A stretch of DNA of 64,000 nt from contig NZ_JAHBRW010000003.1 in NCBI RefSeq assembly GCF_018398315.1, positions 186,001-250,000 on the forward strand. The letters are read 5' to 3'. The stretch is from Chelatococcus sp. YT9 (GTDB lineage: Bacteria > Pseudomonadota > Alphaproteobacteria > Rhizobiales > Beijerinckiaceae). The position numbers and the translations under genes are program-made. Of this stretch, positions 46,093 through 56,679 are shown in pieces. The notes under the pieces were generated by a model. That model saw only the letters and a list, made by a program, of their open reading frames with translations. It made no database searches and had not been told where the DNA came from. How positions within the stretch are numbered: position 1 is the stretch's first letter; every line of letters starts with the position of its first letter.

Positions 46093-47253
46093 ATGAGCGG
46101 CGCACTCCAGGGAATTACCGTCGTGGCGCTGGAGCAAGCCGTCGCGGCGCCTCTGGCGACATCGCGCCTCGCAGATGCCGGGGCGCGAGTCATAAAGCTG
46201 GAACGGCCCGAAGGCGATTTTGCGCGCGGCTATGACGACTACGTCTTCGGCATGTCGAGCTACTTCGTTTGGAACAATCGCGGCAAGGAATCGTGTCGCG
46301 TCGATCTCCGGTCGCCGGACGATCTCGCGCTGGTGAATTCGATGATCGCCGGTGCAGACGTATTTATCCAGAACCTAGCCCCTGGCGCCACCGATCGTCT
46401 CGGTATCGGGTCCCCGGTACTCAGGAGCCGGCACCCGGGGCTGATTGTGTGCGATGTTTCCGGTTATGCACCCGGCACGCCGGACCAGCAGCGCAAGGCG
46501 TATGATCTGCTTGTGCAGGCAGAGGCAGGGCTCGCCGGCATCACGGGGTCCCAAAGTTCCGGTCCGGTGCGGGTGGGGATTTCAGTTTGCGATATCGCCA
46601 CCGGGCAAGCGGCCTACGCGGCTATTCTGGAGGCTCTGTTGCTACGCGCCAGAACCGGGACCGGTTGCCATATCCAGCTCTCGCTTTTCGATACGCTGGC
46701 CGAATACATGAACGTGCCTTACCTGGCTTCCCGGTACGGCAATACGCCACCCAAAAGGCTCGGTCTCGCCCATCCGTCCATCGCCCCCTACGGGGTTTTT
46801 CAAGCGCTTGATGGTGAGATCCTTGTCGCAATCCAGAATGAACGGGAGTGGCAAACGTTTTGCCTCAAGGTTCTTCGCGACCCTGCTCTGGGCGCCGATC
46901 GAAGGTTCGATAGCAACACGGAGCGGGTACGAAACAGGTCCGAACTCGACAATCTCATACAAGACAGGATCGGCGCGTTCGCTTCCGAGATTCTCTGCCA
47001 AAACCTCGATGTCGAGGGCATCGCGTATGGGCGCGTGTCGACGATGGCGGATCTCCCAAATCATCGTAGCGTAAGCCTCTCACGCGTCGAAACGCCGAAC
47101 GGTTTTGTGGACGTATTGGCTCATCCCATACTGGTGGATGGATCTCGGCGGGAGCTGGGTCGTGTCCCAGCGCTCGGCGAACAAGACCTGTCGCTGCGTC
47201 GAGAGTTTGCTCCAGAACCTCGAACCAATCTTGAACGGAGGGGTTTCCAATGA
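46093..47253 (+). CDS. Class III CoA-transferase (CaiB/BaiF family)
   Basis: This 386-residue family III CoA-transferase has the N-terminal CoA-binding region (VVALEQAVAAPLATSRLADA, then VIKLERPEGDFARG) and the catalytic Asp in KAYDLLVQAEAGLAGITG. SIAPYGVFQALDGEILVAI is typical of the family. It activates a carboxylate by moving CoA from a donor acyl-CoA. The stop overlaps the next ATG by 4 bp, so it is coupled to the PrpD-like protein. Confidence 0.92.
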   Translation: MSGALQGITVVALEQAVAAPLATSRLADAGARVIKLERPEGDFARGYDDYVFGMSSYFVWNNRGKESCRVDLRSPDDLALVNSMIAGADVFIQNLAPGATDRLGIGSPVLRSRHPGLIVCDVSGYAPGTPDQQRKAYDLLVQAEAGLAGITGSQSSGPVRVGISVCDIATGQAAYAAILEALLLRARTGTGCHIQLSLFDTLAEYMNVPYLASRYGNTPPKRLGLAHPSIAPYGVFQALDGEILVAIQNEREWQTFCLKVLRDPALGADRRFDSNTERVRNRSELDNLIQDRIGAFASEILCQNLDVEGIAYGRVSTMADLPNHRSVSLSRVETPNGFVDVLAHPILVDGSRRELGRVPALGEQDLSLRREFAPEPRTNLERRGFQ

Positions 47254-48554
47254 GCCTTACACAAGAGCTGGTTCGACTCGCGCGCGGCAAAGCTATAACT
47301 CCGACGGATCTCGAAGCCGCTGCCTACTTTGTCCTGGACACACTTGCCTGTGCGGTGGGCGCACGCGGAAGCGCGCCTGCCCGCATGCTTGACGCCGTTG
47401 CTCCGCTGGGAAGCACCGACCCCGGCCGCCGCGCTTTTTTCGTCGGCGGACTTTCCCACATTCTCGAAATGGACGACCTTCACCGCGATTCCGTAACACA
47501 CCCCGGCTGCGTGGTGGTTCCCGCAGCTTGGGCAATCGCTGAGGATCGCAACCTCAAAGGTCAGCGCTTTCTGGAATCGATCCTTTCTGGATACGAAGCG
47601 GTCTGCCGCGTAGGCATGGCCGTCGGCAAGGCGCACTATCGCGTGTGGCACAACACGTCAACATGCGGGCCATTCGGATCCGCGATGGCCGCCGCGGACC
47701 TGATGATGCTTTCGGAGAAACAGACAATTTGGTCGCTTGGAAACGCCGGCACCCAGTCTTCAGGTCTTTGGGAGTTTCTGGAAGAGGGTGCAATGAGCAA
47801 ACATTTGCACACTGCCCGCGCATCCGAATCGGGCGTTCTCGCAGCACTTCTCGCGGCCGAGAATTTTACGGGGCCTGCGCACATTCTTGAAGGGAAAAAA
47901 GGGTTCTTTGCCGGTCTCTGCTCGGATTTCGAAGCCGACAAGATTGTCGCCAACCCGGACGGCCCTTGGCAATTGACACGTACGTCAATCAAGCCTTGGC
48001 CATGTTGCCGGCATACGCATCCAGCCATCGACGCGGCAATACAGCTGCATCGAGAGCTGGATGGCGAGCCGATCACGCATGTGACTGTTGGCGCGTATCG
48101 GGCAGCGCTCGAAGTCTGCAACCGTCCCGACCCGCAGGACCCTTACAGCGCCAAATTTTCTTTGCAACATTGCGTAGCTATCGCGTTGGCCGACGGACAG
48201 GTAATGCAATCTAGTTTTGAGGGCAGTTCTCGCGAAAGGATATCAGACCTTAGAAACAAGGTTTCTGTCGATGTCAGCCCGGTGATCGATGCCGCTTATC
48301 CGCAGTCGTGGGGGACCGAAGTCGTTGTCAAAACCGCCGGTGGCCGGAAGCTTGCCGCCCTGCGTCAGGACGCCAAGGGAGACCCCGAGAATCCCGTTAC
48401 GTCGGCGGAGCTCGCAAGCAAGGCACGCGGACTGATCATGGGAGCAGGCGTTTCAGAACAGCTTGCAGATACTTTCATTTTGTCGGTGTTGGACTTGGTC
48501 AATGACCGTCCCGTACGGGATATAGCACTCCTCGAGACCATCCGCGGTCGATGA
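47250..48554 (+). CDS. MmgE/PrpD-family protein
   Basis: This 434-residue protein is of the 2-methylcitrate dehydratase / cis-aconitate decarboxylase fold. Landmarks are FVLDTLACAVGARGS, FVGGLSHILEMDDLHRDSVT with the DDLHRDSVTHPG active-site region, and KPWPCCRHTHPAIDAAI. The family dehydrates or decarboxylates tricarboxylic acid-like substrates. Coupling to the CoA-transferase suggests it acts on the acid or CoA ester formed there. The exact reaction is not predictable from sequence. Confidence 0.88.
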   Translation: MSLTQELVRLARGKAITPTDLEAAAYFVLDTLACAVGARGSAPARMLDAVAPLGSTDPGRRAFFVGGLSHILEMDDLHRDSVTHPGCVVVPAAWAIAEDRNLKGQRFLESILSGYEAVCRVGMAVGKAHYRVWHNTSTCGPFGSAMAAADLMMLSEKQTIWSLGNAGTQSSGLWEFLEEGAMSKHLHTARASESGVLAALLAAENFTGPAHILEGKKGFFAGLCSDFEADKIVANPDGPWQLTRTSIKPWPCCRHTHPAIDAAIQLHRELDGEPITHVTVGAYRAALEVCNRPDPQDPYSAKFSLQHCVAIALADGQVMQSSFEGSSRERISDLRNKVSVDVSPVIDAAYPQSWGTEVVVKTAGGRKLAALRQDAKGDPENPVTSAELASKARGLIMGAGVSEQLADTFILSVLDLVNDRPVRDIALLETIRGR

Positions 48555-48595
48555 TGGGAACCGAGGCGACCGTATCTTAGAGTTCCCATCAAGTC

Positions 48596-50293
48596 TCAGG
48601 TCTTGACTAGGAAGTCCAAGTCACAGCCCTTCTCCGCCTGGAGAACATGCTGACGGAAAAGCCCCATCCAGCCTCTCTCGACTTTTACAGGCGGCAGAAT
48701 CTGTATGTTTACGCGGCGCTCCAGTTCTTCGTCGGCGACGAGAAGGTCTAGGCGCCGTTCGCGCACGCTGATGCGGATGAGATCTCCGTTTTCGACCAGC
48801 GCAAGCGGGCCGCCGGCGGATGCCTCTGGCGACACGTGCAGGACGATGGTTCCAAATGCAGTTCCGCTCATGCGCGCATCGGAAATCCGCAGCATGTCCT
48901 TGACCCCTTGTCGTGCCAGCTTGGCAGGGATCGGGAGATAGCCTGCCTCTGGCATGCCTGCCCCGATCGGTCCTGCATTTTTCAGGACGAGAGCGTCGTT
49001 TTCGGTGACATCGAGATCGGGATCGTCGATCCGCGCCGATAGGTCGGCCAAGCCGTCGAAAACCACTGCGCGCGCTGTCGTCTCAAATAGTCGTTCGTCG
49101 GCCGCCGCCCTTTTGATTACAGCGCCACCGGGCGCAAGCGAGCCGGAAAGGCCGACCAATCCACCATTCTCGCGGACAGGGTTATCCAGTGGACGAATAA
49201 TGTTCTCGTCGATCCAAATGGCATCGAGATCGACAGCCTGCCCGAGCGACACGCCGGTGACCGTTAAGGCGTCAAGATCGAGCCTGTCGCGCAGGCGATT
49301 GACCATTGCGCCGACGCCACCGGCGGCAAAAAAATCTTCCATGTAGCCTTGCCCCGTAGGCTTCAGATCCACGAGTACGGGGATGTCGTCGGTGAAGCTG
49401 TTCAGGCGCTCCAGCGAGCAATCCAGACCGAGGCGGCCCGCCATCGCGGCAAGGTGGATGATCGCATTGGTCGAACCTCCAACAGCCAGGAGCATTTTGA
49501 GCGCGTTGTCGAAACTCGCTTGGGTAAGAAACCCATCGTAGGTCTGGCCGGTCTCGACTAGGCGCATGGCTGCCCGTCCGCTCTCCTCGGCCGCACGCAA
49601 GCGATCCGCGTGCACTGCGGGGATGGCGGCCGTTCCCGGAAGCATCAGGCCGAGGGTCTCACATAGAATGGCCATCGTGCTGGCAGTCCCCATGACCGAA
49701 CAGGTGCCCTCAGTCGTGGCAAGCGTCCGCTCGATGTTTTCGATTTCGTCGGTGACGATTTCGCCTGCGCGGTAACGGGCCCAAAAACGGCGGCAGTCCG
49801 TACAGGCCCCCAACCGTTCGCCCTTGAACCGCGACGTCATCATGGGCCCGGTGGCCAACATTATCGCAGGTTTGCCGGCTGAAATTGCTCCCATCGCCAA
49901 CGCCGGCAACGTCTTGTCGCAGCCACCAATGAGAATGACCGCATCCATGGGCTGGGCGCGGATCATCTCTTCGGTCGCCATAGCCATCAGATTGCGGAAC
50001 ACCATGCTTGTCGGGTTCAGGAATATCTCTCCGAGCGACGGCACCGGGAAATCCATTGGCAACCCGCCCGATGCGAGAACGCCGCGTTTTGCGGCCTCCA
50101 CAAGCCGAGGCACACCGCGATGGCAATTGTTGAAATCGCTTGCGGTCCAGGTAATCCCGACGACCGGCTTGGAGAGAAGTTCTCGGGAATATCCCATGGA
50201 TTGTGCAAATGAGCGACGCAGATAAGCGGCGAAGGCTGGATCACCGTAGTTCGTCAGGCCCCCGGCCAAGCCGCGTTTAACATTGTCGCTCAT
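48596..50293 (-). CDS. IlvD/Edd-family dehydratase (sugar-acid or dihydroxy-acid)
   Basis: This 565-residue iron-sulfur dehydratase has cluster-ligand cysteines in DFNNCHRG, ILIGGCDKTLPA and the GACTDCRRFWARY region, and TTEGTCSVMGTASTMA is typical of the family. Length and sequence are nearer to sugar-acid dehydratases such as those for pentonates than to housekeeping IlvD. It is transcribed against its neighbours and ends about 40 bp from the PrpD gene. It removes water from a 2,3-dihydroxy acid to give a 2-oxo acid, which could feed the TPP decarboxylase or aldolase. Confidence 0.88.
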   Translation of the reverse strand: MSDNVKRGLAGGLTNYGDPAFAAYLRRSFAQSMGYSRELLSKPVVGITWTASDFNNCHRGVPRLVEAAKRGVLASGGLPMDFPVPSLGEIFLNPTSMVFRNLMAMATEEMIRAQPMDAVILIGGCDKTLPALAMGAISAGKPAIMLATGPMMTSRFKGERLGACTDCRRFWARYRAGEIVTDEIENIERTLATTEGTCSVMGTASTMAILCETLGLMLPGTAAIPAVHADRLRAAEESGRAAMRLVETGQTYDGFLTQASFDNALKMLLAVGGSTNAIIHLAAMAGRLGLDCSLERLNSFTDDIPVLVDLKPTGQGYMEDFFAAGGVGAMVNRLRDRLDLDALTVTGVSLGQAVDLDAIWIDENIIRPLDNPVRENGGLVGLSGSLAPGGAVIKRAAADERLFETTARAVVFDGLADLSARIDDPDLDVTENDALVLKNAGPIGAGMPEAGYLPIPAKLARQGVKDMLRISDARMSGTAFGTIVLHVSPEASAGGPLALVENGDLIRISVRERRLDLLVADEELERRVNIQILPPVKVERGWMGLFRQHVLQAEKGCDLDFLVKT

Positions 50294-50648
50294 CTGGCTC
50301 CTCCAATGAACCGCCTTGGCCGTCGATACGGCCCTTCGTATGAATCAAGCAGATCCCTTTGCTCACCAATGCGGCCAGAACAGCGGAATGGTGGTCGCTA
50401 AGATGGCCATTTGAGGAGCAGGATGCTCTTTTCGCTACCCTCAAGCTTTTTCACGTTTAATCGATCCGACCCAAAATCAATACGCGTGAAGCAGCTATGC
50501 TGCAATTATATGCCCCGCGGTTGGATCGCGCGCATAATATGAAAAACCCGACGAGAAAGGCGGTTCTCGGCTTAGGCAAGGAGCATTGGCTTCGTCGCTG
50601 CCCTAGTTGCGTCGGAGGTGAGTGCACAAAAAAGGGTGGAGATTTGAA
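50294..50648. other. Divergent region between the dehydratase and SDR genes
   Basis: About 355 bp with no supportable gene. It contains promoters for two divergent units; no operator was recognised. Confidence 0.35.
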
Positions 50649-51389
50649 ATGCAAAAAATCGCGGTGGTGACCGGGGCAGGATCGGGAATTGGTCGTGCAG
50701 TTGCACTCAAGCTCGCCCAAGGGGACTATCTGGTCGCGCTTGTCGGCCGGCGCGTGGCCGAACTCGAGGAAACCGCATCGCTGGCCGCAGGCGAAACGCT
50801 AGTGGTTCCGGCGGACGTTTCGCAGGAAGCTGCGGTCGCAGGGCTCTTCGAAACCATCGAGCGGAAATTCGGCCGGGTTGACCTCCTCTTCAACAATGCT
50901 GGTCGCGGCGCGCCTGCCGTTCCGATCGACGAGTTGGCAGTCGAGACGTGGCGTGCGGTGGTTGATGTTAACCTCACGGGTTCGTTCCTGTGCGCACGGG
51001 CGGCCTTCGGATTGATGCGCCGTCAAAAGCCTGGTGGCGGACGCATTATTAACAACGGATCGATATCCGCTCACGCGCCACGCCCGTTTGCAACCGCCTA
51101 CGTATCCACCAAACACGCCATCACCGGACTTACCAAGCAGCTCGCGCTCGACGGTAGGAACTTCGACATCGTTTGCGGTCAGATCGACATCGGCAATGCC
51201 GAGTCGCCACTTGCTAACCGCATGCGCGACGGCGTGCTGCAGGCTGACTTAAGCCGCAAGCCAGAACCATTGATCGATCCCATGCATATCGCTGACGCCG
51301 TGCGCTACATGGCCGATCTGCCGTTAGAGGCAAATGTACTCTTTATGACCGTTATGGCCAGCAAGATGCCTTTCGTAGGCCGGGGCTGA
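50649..51389 (+). CDS. Short-chain dehydrogenase/reductase
   Basis: This 246-residue classical SDR has the cofactor motif [15 protein letters not shown] at the N-terminus, the NNAG motif (LLFNNAGRG), catalytic Ser in [10 protein letters not shown] and the YVSTKHA active site. The acidic/basic pattern after the second strand (VGRRVAELE) suggests NADP. The ATG at 50649 has GGTGGAG upstream. It starts a rightward unit with the NHL and alpha/beta hydrolase genes. Confidence 0.92.
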   Translation: MQKIAVVTGAGSGIGRAVALKLAQGDYLVALVGRRVAELEETASLAAGETLVVPADVSQEAAVAGLFETIERKFGRVDLLFNNAGRGAPAVPIDELAVETWRAVVDVNLTGSFLCARAAFGLMRRQKPGGGRIINNGSISAHAPRPFATAYVSTKHAITGLTKQLALDGRNFDIVCGQIDIGNAESPLANRMRDGVLQADLSRKPEPLIDPMHIADAVRYMADLPLEANVLFMTVMASKMPFVGRG

Positions 51390-51410
51390 CGAGACAGGAA
51401 GGAGATCGCG

Positions 51411-52352
51411 ATGGTCGAGTTTACCGAAGACTCCACGTGGGGCAAATTGCCGACCGGCTGGCTATACAAGGAAGTTGCCGCCGTCGCGGTCGACAGCCGT
51501 GATAACGTTTATGTCTTCAATCGCGGGGAGCATCCGATGATCGTCTTCGATCGATCGGGCCGGTTCCTGCGCTCTTGGGGCGAAGACATGTTTACGAAGG
51601 CGCACGGACTCCACATTGGTCCAGACGATAGTCTGTACTGTACTGATGAAGGAGATCATACCGTCCGGAAATGCACGCCCGAAGGCAAGATTCTCCTGCA
51701 GATCGGCCTGCCAAAGCAGCCATCGGCGCATATGAGCGGCAAGCCGTTCAATCGGTGCACTCACACTGCGCTTTCCTCGAACGGTGACATTTTTGTGTCC
51801 GATGGCTACGGCAATGCCTGCGTGCACAAATATACCGCCGGCGGCAAATACCTAACCTCCTGGGGCAAACCTGGAGTCGAACCAGGCAGTTTCAATGTTC
51901 CACACAACATCGTCTGCGACGAAGAGGACAGGATCTACGTCGCGGACCGGGAGAATCACCGGATTCAAATATTTGATGCTGCGGGACGATACATAAGCCA
52001 GTGGAACAATCTTCACCGGCCTTGCGCCCTGTGTCTGAGCAGAGCGACGCCATCCCAAATCATCGTCGGCGAGGTAGGCCCAACGATGCCCGTAAACATC
52101 AGGACGCCAAATCTCGGCCCTCGGATTTCCATTTTGGACCGTGAGGGAGGGGTGGTTGTCAGATATGGCGCGGGAGTGCCCGGCAGGGGCGTCGGGAAGT
52201 TCATCGCTCCGCATGGCGTTGCAGCCGATTCGAGGGGCGATATTTACGTAGGCGAAGTGGTCGTTGCGTCCTGGCCGAAATACTACCCGGATACTCCTAT
52301 ACCCAACGACATCACTCTCTTGAGAAAGCTCGTACGGCAGCCCGATTCTTGA
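51411..52352 (+). CDS. NHL-repeat beta-propeller protein (PAL-like)
   Basis: This 313-residue protein has repeated six-bladed NHL units, for example VAAVAVDSRDNVYVFNR, HTALSSNGDIFVSDGYG, NIVCDEEDRIYVADRENHRI and GVAADSRGDIYVGEVV. It resembles bacterial peptidyl-hydroxyglycine lyase-like proteins, which occur in several catabolic clusters. No signal peptide is evident. A good GGAAGGAG ribosome site precedes the ATG. It could be a lactonase-like hydrolase, or structural; the role is uncertain. Confidence 0.85.
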   Translation: MVEFTEDSTWGKLPTGWLYKEVAAVAVDSRDNVYVFNRGEHPMIVFDRSGRFLRSWGEDMFTKAHGLHIGPDDSLYCTDEGDHTVRKCTPEGKILLQIGLPKQPSAHMSGKPFNRCTHTALSSNGDIFVSDGYGNACVHKYTAGGKYLTSWGKPGVEPGSFNVPHNIVCDEEDRIYVADRENHRIQIFDAAGRYISQWNNLHRPCALCLSRATPSQIIVGEVGPTMPVNIRTPNLGPRISILDREGGVVVRYGAGVPGRGVGKFIAPHGVAADSRGDIYVGEVVVASWPKYYPDTPIPNDITLLRKLVRQPDS

Positions 52353-52376
52353 CCAGTTGCTCACAAGCAGTATGTT

Positions 52377-53099
52377 ATGATGCAGGAGGCAAATGGCTTG
52401 ACTACCCGGCCAAGCTTAATTCTCATACCGGGCTTTCTCAATGACGGTGATCTCTGGCGCGATCAGATGGCGCCGTTGGCCGACGTCGCCTCTTGCTTGA
52501 TTGCTGACATTACGCAAGCCGAAACGATAGAGGATATGGCTGACGCGGTGCTGGCGGTTGCCCCAGAACGCTTCGCCTTGGCCGGCTTTTCGCTGGGCGG
52601 GTTTGTAGCCCAGGAGATCCTGCGGCGTGCATCAAACCGCGTTTCACGGCTTGCGTTGCTAAACACCTCTTGGCGCCCGGACTCTCCACGGCGAAAGAAG
52701 GAGCGACAAAGGCTCAACATGGCAGCCAGCCAGCCGGGTCGATTTGTCGGCGTGGGGCAACGCCTGCTCGAGAGCTATCTCCATCCTTCGAACCTCGCCG
52801 ACAAGGCGATTGCAGATCGGATCCAAACAATGGCGGCGCGGCTGGGACCTGTCGTGATGCGGCGGCAAAGCGGTATCGAGCGCAAGGACGGTAGGGCCGT
52901 GCTCCGTACCTTCGTAGGGCCATGCTTGATCTTGTGCGGAGAATTTGACCGCGTCACCGACGTGGCTCAGCATCGCGAAATGGCCGAAATGGTTCGCGGG
53001 TCGACGTTGCTCGTCGTGCCGGGCGCCGGGCATATGACGCCGATTGAGCAGCCGGCCGTTGTCACTCGAGCGATGCTCCGTTGGCTTGCAGACAGGTAA
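52377..53099 (+). CDS. Alpha/beta hydrolase
   Basis: This 240-residue alpha/beta-fold hydrolase has an oxyanion region LILIPGFLNDGDLW, nucleophile elbow FALAGFSLGGFVAQEI, acid FDRVTD and catalytic His GAGHMTPIEQP. It is the last gene of the SDR/NHL unit. It may open a lactone or hydrolyse an ester or C-C bond. The transposon end lies about 110 bp downstream. Confidence 0.88.
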   Translation: MMQEANGLTTRPSLILIPGFLNDGDLWRDQMAPLADVASCLIADITQAETIEDMADAVLAVAPERFALAGFSLGGFVAQEILRRASNRVSRLALLNTSWRPDSPRRKKERQRLNMAASQPGRFVGVGQRLLESYLHPSNLADKAIADRIQTMAARLGPVVMRRQSGIERKDGRAVLRTFVGPCLILCGEFDRVTDVAQHREMAEMVRGSTLLVVPGAGHMTPIEQPAVVTRAMLRWLADR

Positions 53100-53208
53100 T
53101 CGCATAGCGGTGGGTCATAAGGCCACGGGTTATTGCTTCCAGGCATATCTCGTTGCGAAACTCGGTATTCGAGTGCCCGGTTCACCTCCTGTAAGATTTC
53201 GTAAGGCT

Positions 53209-56200
53209 GGGGGGCGGACAAGAGCAGTGCGAAATCGTACGCTAAGGGCGAACGGAGCATGAACGGCGCCGTAGCCCGGATGTCCAGCATCCGATCCCTG
53301 TGGATTGCCATCGCAATGCACCAATCTTGATTTCTTCGTCCGTCCGACTCGACAACGCTCCCGGCAGATTGGTCGGAGATGGAGTCGGGCAATGGGTAAA
53401 CGGAGGCTTCTCAAGGTCCAAGATCGACAGAGACTTTTCGATATACCAACCGATGAGGACGGCCTCATCCGGCACTATTCGTTGTCGTCGGCTGACAGGC
53501 TTGAGATTGGACTTCGCAGACGAGAACACAATCGGCTCGGATTTGCCGTTCAGCTCTGCCTGATGCGATATCCAGGCAGGGTGTTGGCGACCGATGAAAC
53601 TCCGCCTCGCGCAATGCTAGAGTACGTTGCTGAGCAGATTGGCGCCGACGCTGGAAAGTTTGCGCTCTATGCACGCCGTGAAGAAACGCGGCGCGATCAC
53701 ATTGCTCGCTTGATGGTTTATCTGGCCGCGCGGAGCGCGACGGCGCAAGACCGTAGGGCTGCGCTGTTGGCTGCAATTCAGGCGGCCGCGATGTCCGACG
53801 ACGGTGGCGCGATAGCGAGTGCTACTGTCGCCATGTTTCGTGAACGCGGATCTCTTCTGCCAGCAATCGACACGATCGAACGGATCGGTCTTGCTGCCCG
53901 CGCCATTGCCCGTCGGCGGGCAGAGAGAGCGCTGATCGAAGAAATTTCGGTCGATACGCTTCATCGTTGGATAAGCTGTTGGAGGTTGACCCGGCTATCG
54001 GCCAGACGCGATTTCATTGGCTACGATCAGCGCCGGATGCGCCAGGTACGTCAAACCTGGTCGGGCTGACCGAACGGATTGCCTTCCTGCGCGAGCTAGA
54101 AATCGATCCGAGATTGCAGATACGCATATCGTCTGGACGGTGGGATCAGATGATCCGTGAAGGCAACGCCACACCGGCATGGCTGGCCAACGACTTCAAT
54201 GCCAGCCGTCGACACGCGCTAATCGTGGCGCAGATTATCAAGCTCGGCCAGAAGCTCACGGACGATGCAGGGTCGATGTTCATCAAGCTGATAGGTCGGC
54301 TGTTCTCGCAAGCCAATAACCGCAAGAAGCAGCGGCACATGGACTGCAGGCCGGATACCGCCAAAGCGCTACGCATGTTCCTGGACACGATCACAGCCCT
54401 GCAGTCCGCGAACGATTATGGCCGGAACGCATTGGAGGTTCTCGATCAGGAAGTTGGATGGCACCGGTTGCTTCGGATGAAGCCTGAGCTTGAGTCGATG
54501 GTCGGCGACAACGAGGCATCGCCCTTGACCTTAGCGGTCGAGCAATATGCCACCGTCAATAAGTATGCCGGTGCGTTCCTGCAGACGTTCACGTTCCGCT
54601 CAGCGCGCCGCCACGATCCCCTTCTTGCGGCGATTTTGCTGCTGAAGCGGCTCTATGCCGAGAAGCGGCGGACCCTTCCGGATCGCGTCCCGGTCACCCA
54701 CCTCAGCCAAGCCGATCGACGGCTGATCCTCGGGCAGGAGAAGCCCGATCGCCGTCTCTATGAGATTGCAACCCTCGCGGCTTTGCGAGACCGGCTTAGA
54801 TCTGCGGACATTTGGGTCGATGGCAGCCGATCCTTCCGACCGATCGACGAGCACCTGATGCCGCGATCAACGTTCACCATCCTGAAAGATGAAGATCGCC
54901 TCGGACTTGGTGTCCAAGAAGACGGCGCGGCGTGGCTTACCGAAGCGCGGCAGATGCTCGACTTCAACCTGAAGCGCCTGGCGCACAGGGCACGATCCGG
55001 AAAGCTTGAAGGTGTTCGCCTTGAAGCTGGTACCTTGATCGTCACGCCGGCCGCCGGCGAGGTTCCCGCTGCAGCGGAGGAACTGAACGCCGAGATCAGC
55101 GAGCTTTATCCGTTGGTCGAGGTGCCGGACCTCCTGCGGGAAGTGCACGAATGGACCGGCTTTGCGGATTGCTTCACGCATGTTCGAACGGGTGACACTC
55201 CGAGGAATGTCTCGGCCATGCTGGCTGGCGTACTGGCCGATGCGACCAATCTCGGTCCAAAGCGAATGGCCAGCGCGTCCAAAGGCATCAGCGCTCACCA
55301 GATCAGTTGGATGCGCGCCTTCCATGCCCGGTCAGAGACCTACCGCGCGGCCCAGGCCTGCGTGACTGACGCACACACCCGCCATCCGCATTCTTGCCTT
55401 TGGGGCAATGGCACGACGTCATCATCCGATGGCCAATTCTTCCGAGCAAGCGACCGAGCCGCAAAGCGCGGAGACATCAATCTACATTACGGCAGTGAGC
55501 CCGGATCGAAGTTCTACAGCCATCTGTCAGATCAGTACGGCTACTTCAGCATCTTGCCCATCAGCCCGACCGAAAGCGAGGCTGCCTATGTGCTCGACGG
55601 ACTATTCGATCAGGACACAATCCTCGAAATACAGGAGCACTTCACCGACACCGGCGGCGCGAGCGATCACGTCTTTGGGCTATTCGCTCTGATCGGCAAG
55701 CGGTTCGCACCACGACTGCGCAATCTCAAAGATCGGAAGTTCCACACGTTCGAGAAAGGCGACGCATACCCGGCGCTGTCGAACCACATCGGGGCGCCGA
55801 TCAACACCACCCTGATCCTCGATCACTGGGATGATCTGCTTCATCTAGCGGCATCGATCACCACCCGCGCCGTTGTGCCCTCTACGATTTTGAAGAAGCT
55901 CTCGGCATCACCGAAGGAAAGCCAGCTGGCCAAGGCTCTTCGGGAACTCGGCCGCATCGAGCGGTCGCTCTTCATGACCGAATGGTACTCGAACTCGACA
56001 TTGCGCCGGCGCTGCCAAGCCGGCCTCAACAAGGGCGAGGCAGCGCACAAACTCAAACGCGCAGTCTTCTTCCATGAGCGTGGCGAACTCCGCGACCGGT
56101 CGTTCGAAAGTCAGGCATTCCGCGCATCAGGCCTCAATCTTGTCGTCAGCGCGATCGTCCACTGGAACACGGTCTATCTCGACCGCGCGGTCAAAGAGCT

Positions 56201-56423
56201 CAAACGAGCGGGAAGGAACATTCCAGAGTCCCTATTGAGGCATATCTCGCCGCTGAGTTGGGAGCATATCAACCTGACAGGCATCTACACCTGGGACAGC
56301 GAGCAAAATCTCCCGGAAGGCTTCAGATTGCTTCGCCTCCCGGCTGGGCTACGGCGTGCCGCATAACGTTCCTGCTCCGTTCGACCTTAGCGTACGATTT
56401 CGAACTGCTCTTGTCCCGCCCCC
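53209..56423 (+). mobile_element. tnpA-only Tn3-family transposon
   Basis: Long inverted repeats define the ends. The left reads GGGGGGCGGACAAGAGCAG and the right, inverted, GGGGGCGGGACAAGAGCAG; both continue through CGAAATCGTACGCTAAG, typical of Tn3-family ends, and match imperfectly for over 50 bp. The only content is a frameshifted tnpA, with no tnpR or cargo. The sequence AAGGC occurs just outside both ends, but not exactly adjacent, so a 5-bp target duplication is not established. Confidence 0.9.
53392..56366 (+). pseudogene. tnpA: Tn3-family transposase tnpA with a frameshift
   Basis: The frame starts at the ATG at 53392 (MGKRRLLKVQDRQRLFDIPT) and runs about 192 codons. A one-base shift near 53967 then moves the rest to another phase, open to 56366. 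Together they would make about 990 residues, the family norm. All three catalytic acids sit in the second part: Asp in [16 protein letters not shown], Asp in [11 protein letters not shown] and Glu in [19 protein letters not shown] near 53967 could restart translation, but the N-terminal DNA-binding part would be lost. The junction lacks a classical slippery run. Confidence 0.88.
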
Positions 56424-56620
56424 TTCAAGGCAGCGTGGGGAACGGTGCGGATCAACAGATGCAGGGGCGATGAGTGCAGGAAGCCGTGCCATTGTACGCG
56501 GAAGCTACCAGGATTGTCGGAAGTATACATCCCTGCCGCCGAGCTAAAAATCTCACCGGCGCGAATCTCGTCGGTGGGAATACCCATGTGATGAAACTCA
56601 TAGCGGATATGAGGCTTCAC
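56424..56620 (-). pseudogene. VOC-like gene truncated by the Tn3 element
   Basis: The minus strand from GTG 56620 reads MKPHIRYEFHHMGIPTDEIR and continues to LIRTVPHAALKG, where the transposon's right repeat begins. This is the N-terminal part of a VOC-like protein (the HHMGIPT phrase fits a first metal-ligand region). The remainder is not recognisable on the other side of the transposon, so insertion was probably followed by loss of flanking DNA. Confidence 0.55.
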
Positions 56621-56679
56621 GCGTGTACATCCGAGAGGTCCAGCTATCTTTGAGGGGAACTAAACGTCCCGGCACCGGC

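Noticed and set aside
53100-53208. Left flank of the Tn3 element as the missing half of the VOC-like gene
   Set aside because: The minus-strand reading there does not continue the VOC fold, so the other half is probably lost.
53203-56431. AAGGC on both sides of the Tn3 element as a target-site duplication
   Set aside because: The two copies are separated from the repeats by 1 and 3 bases, so they are not a clean duplication and may be chance.
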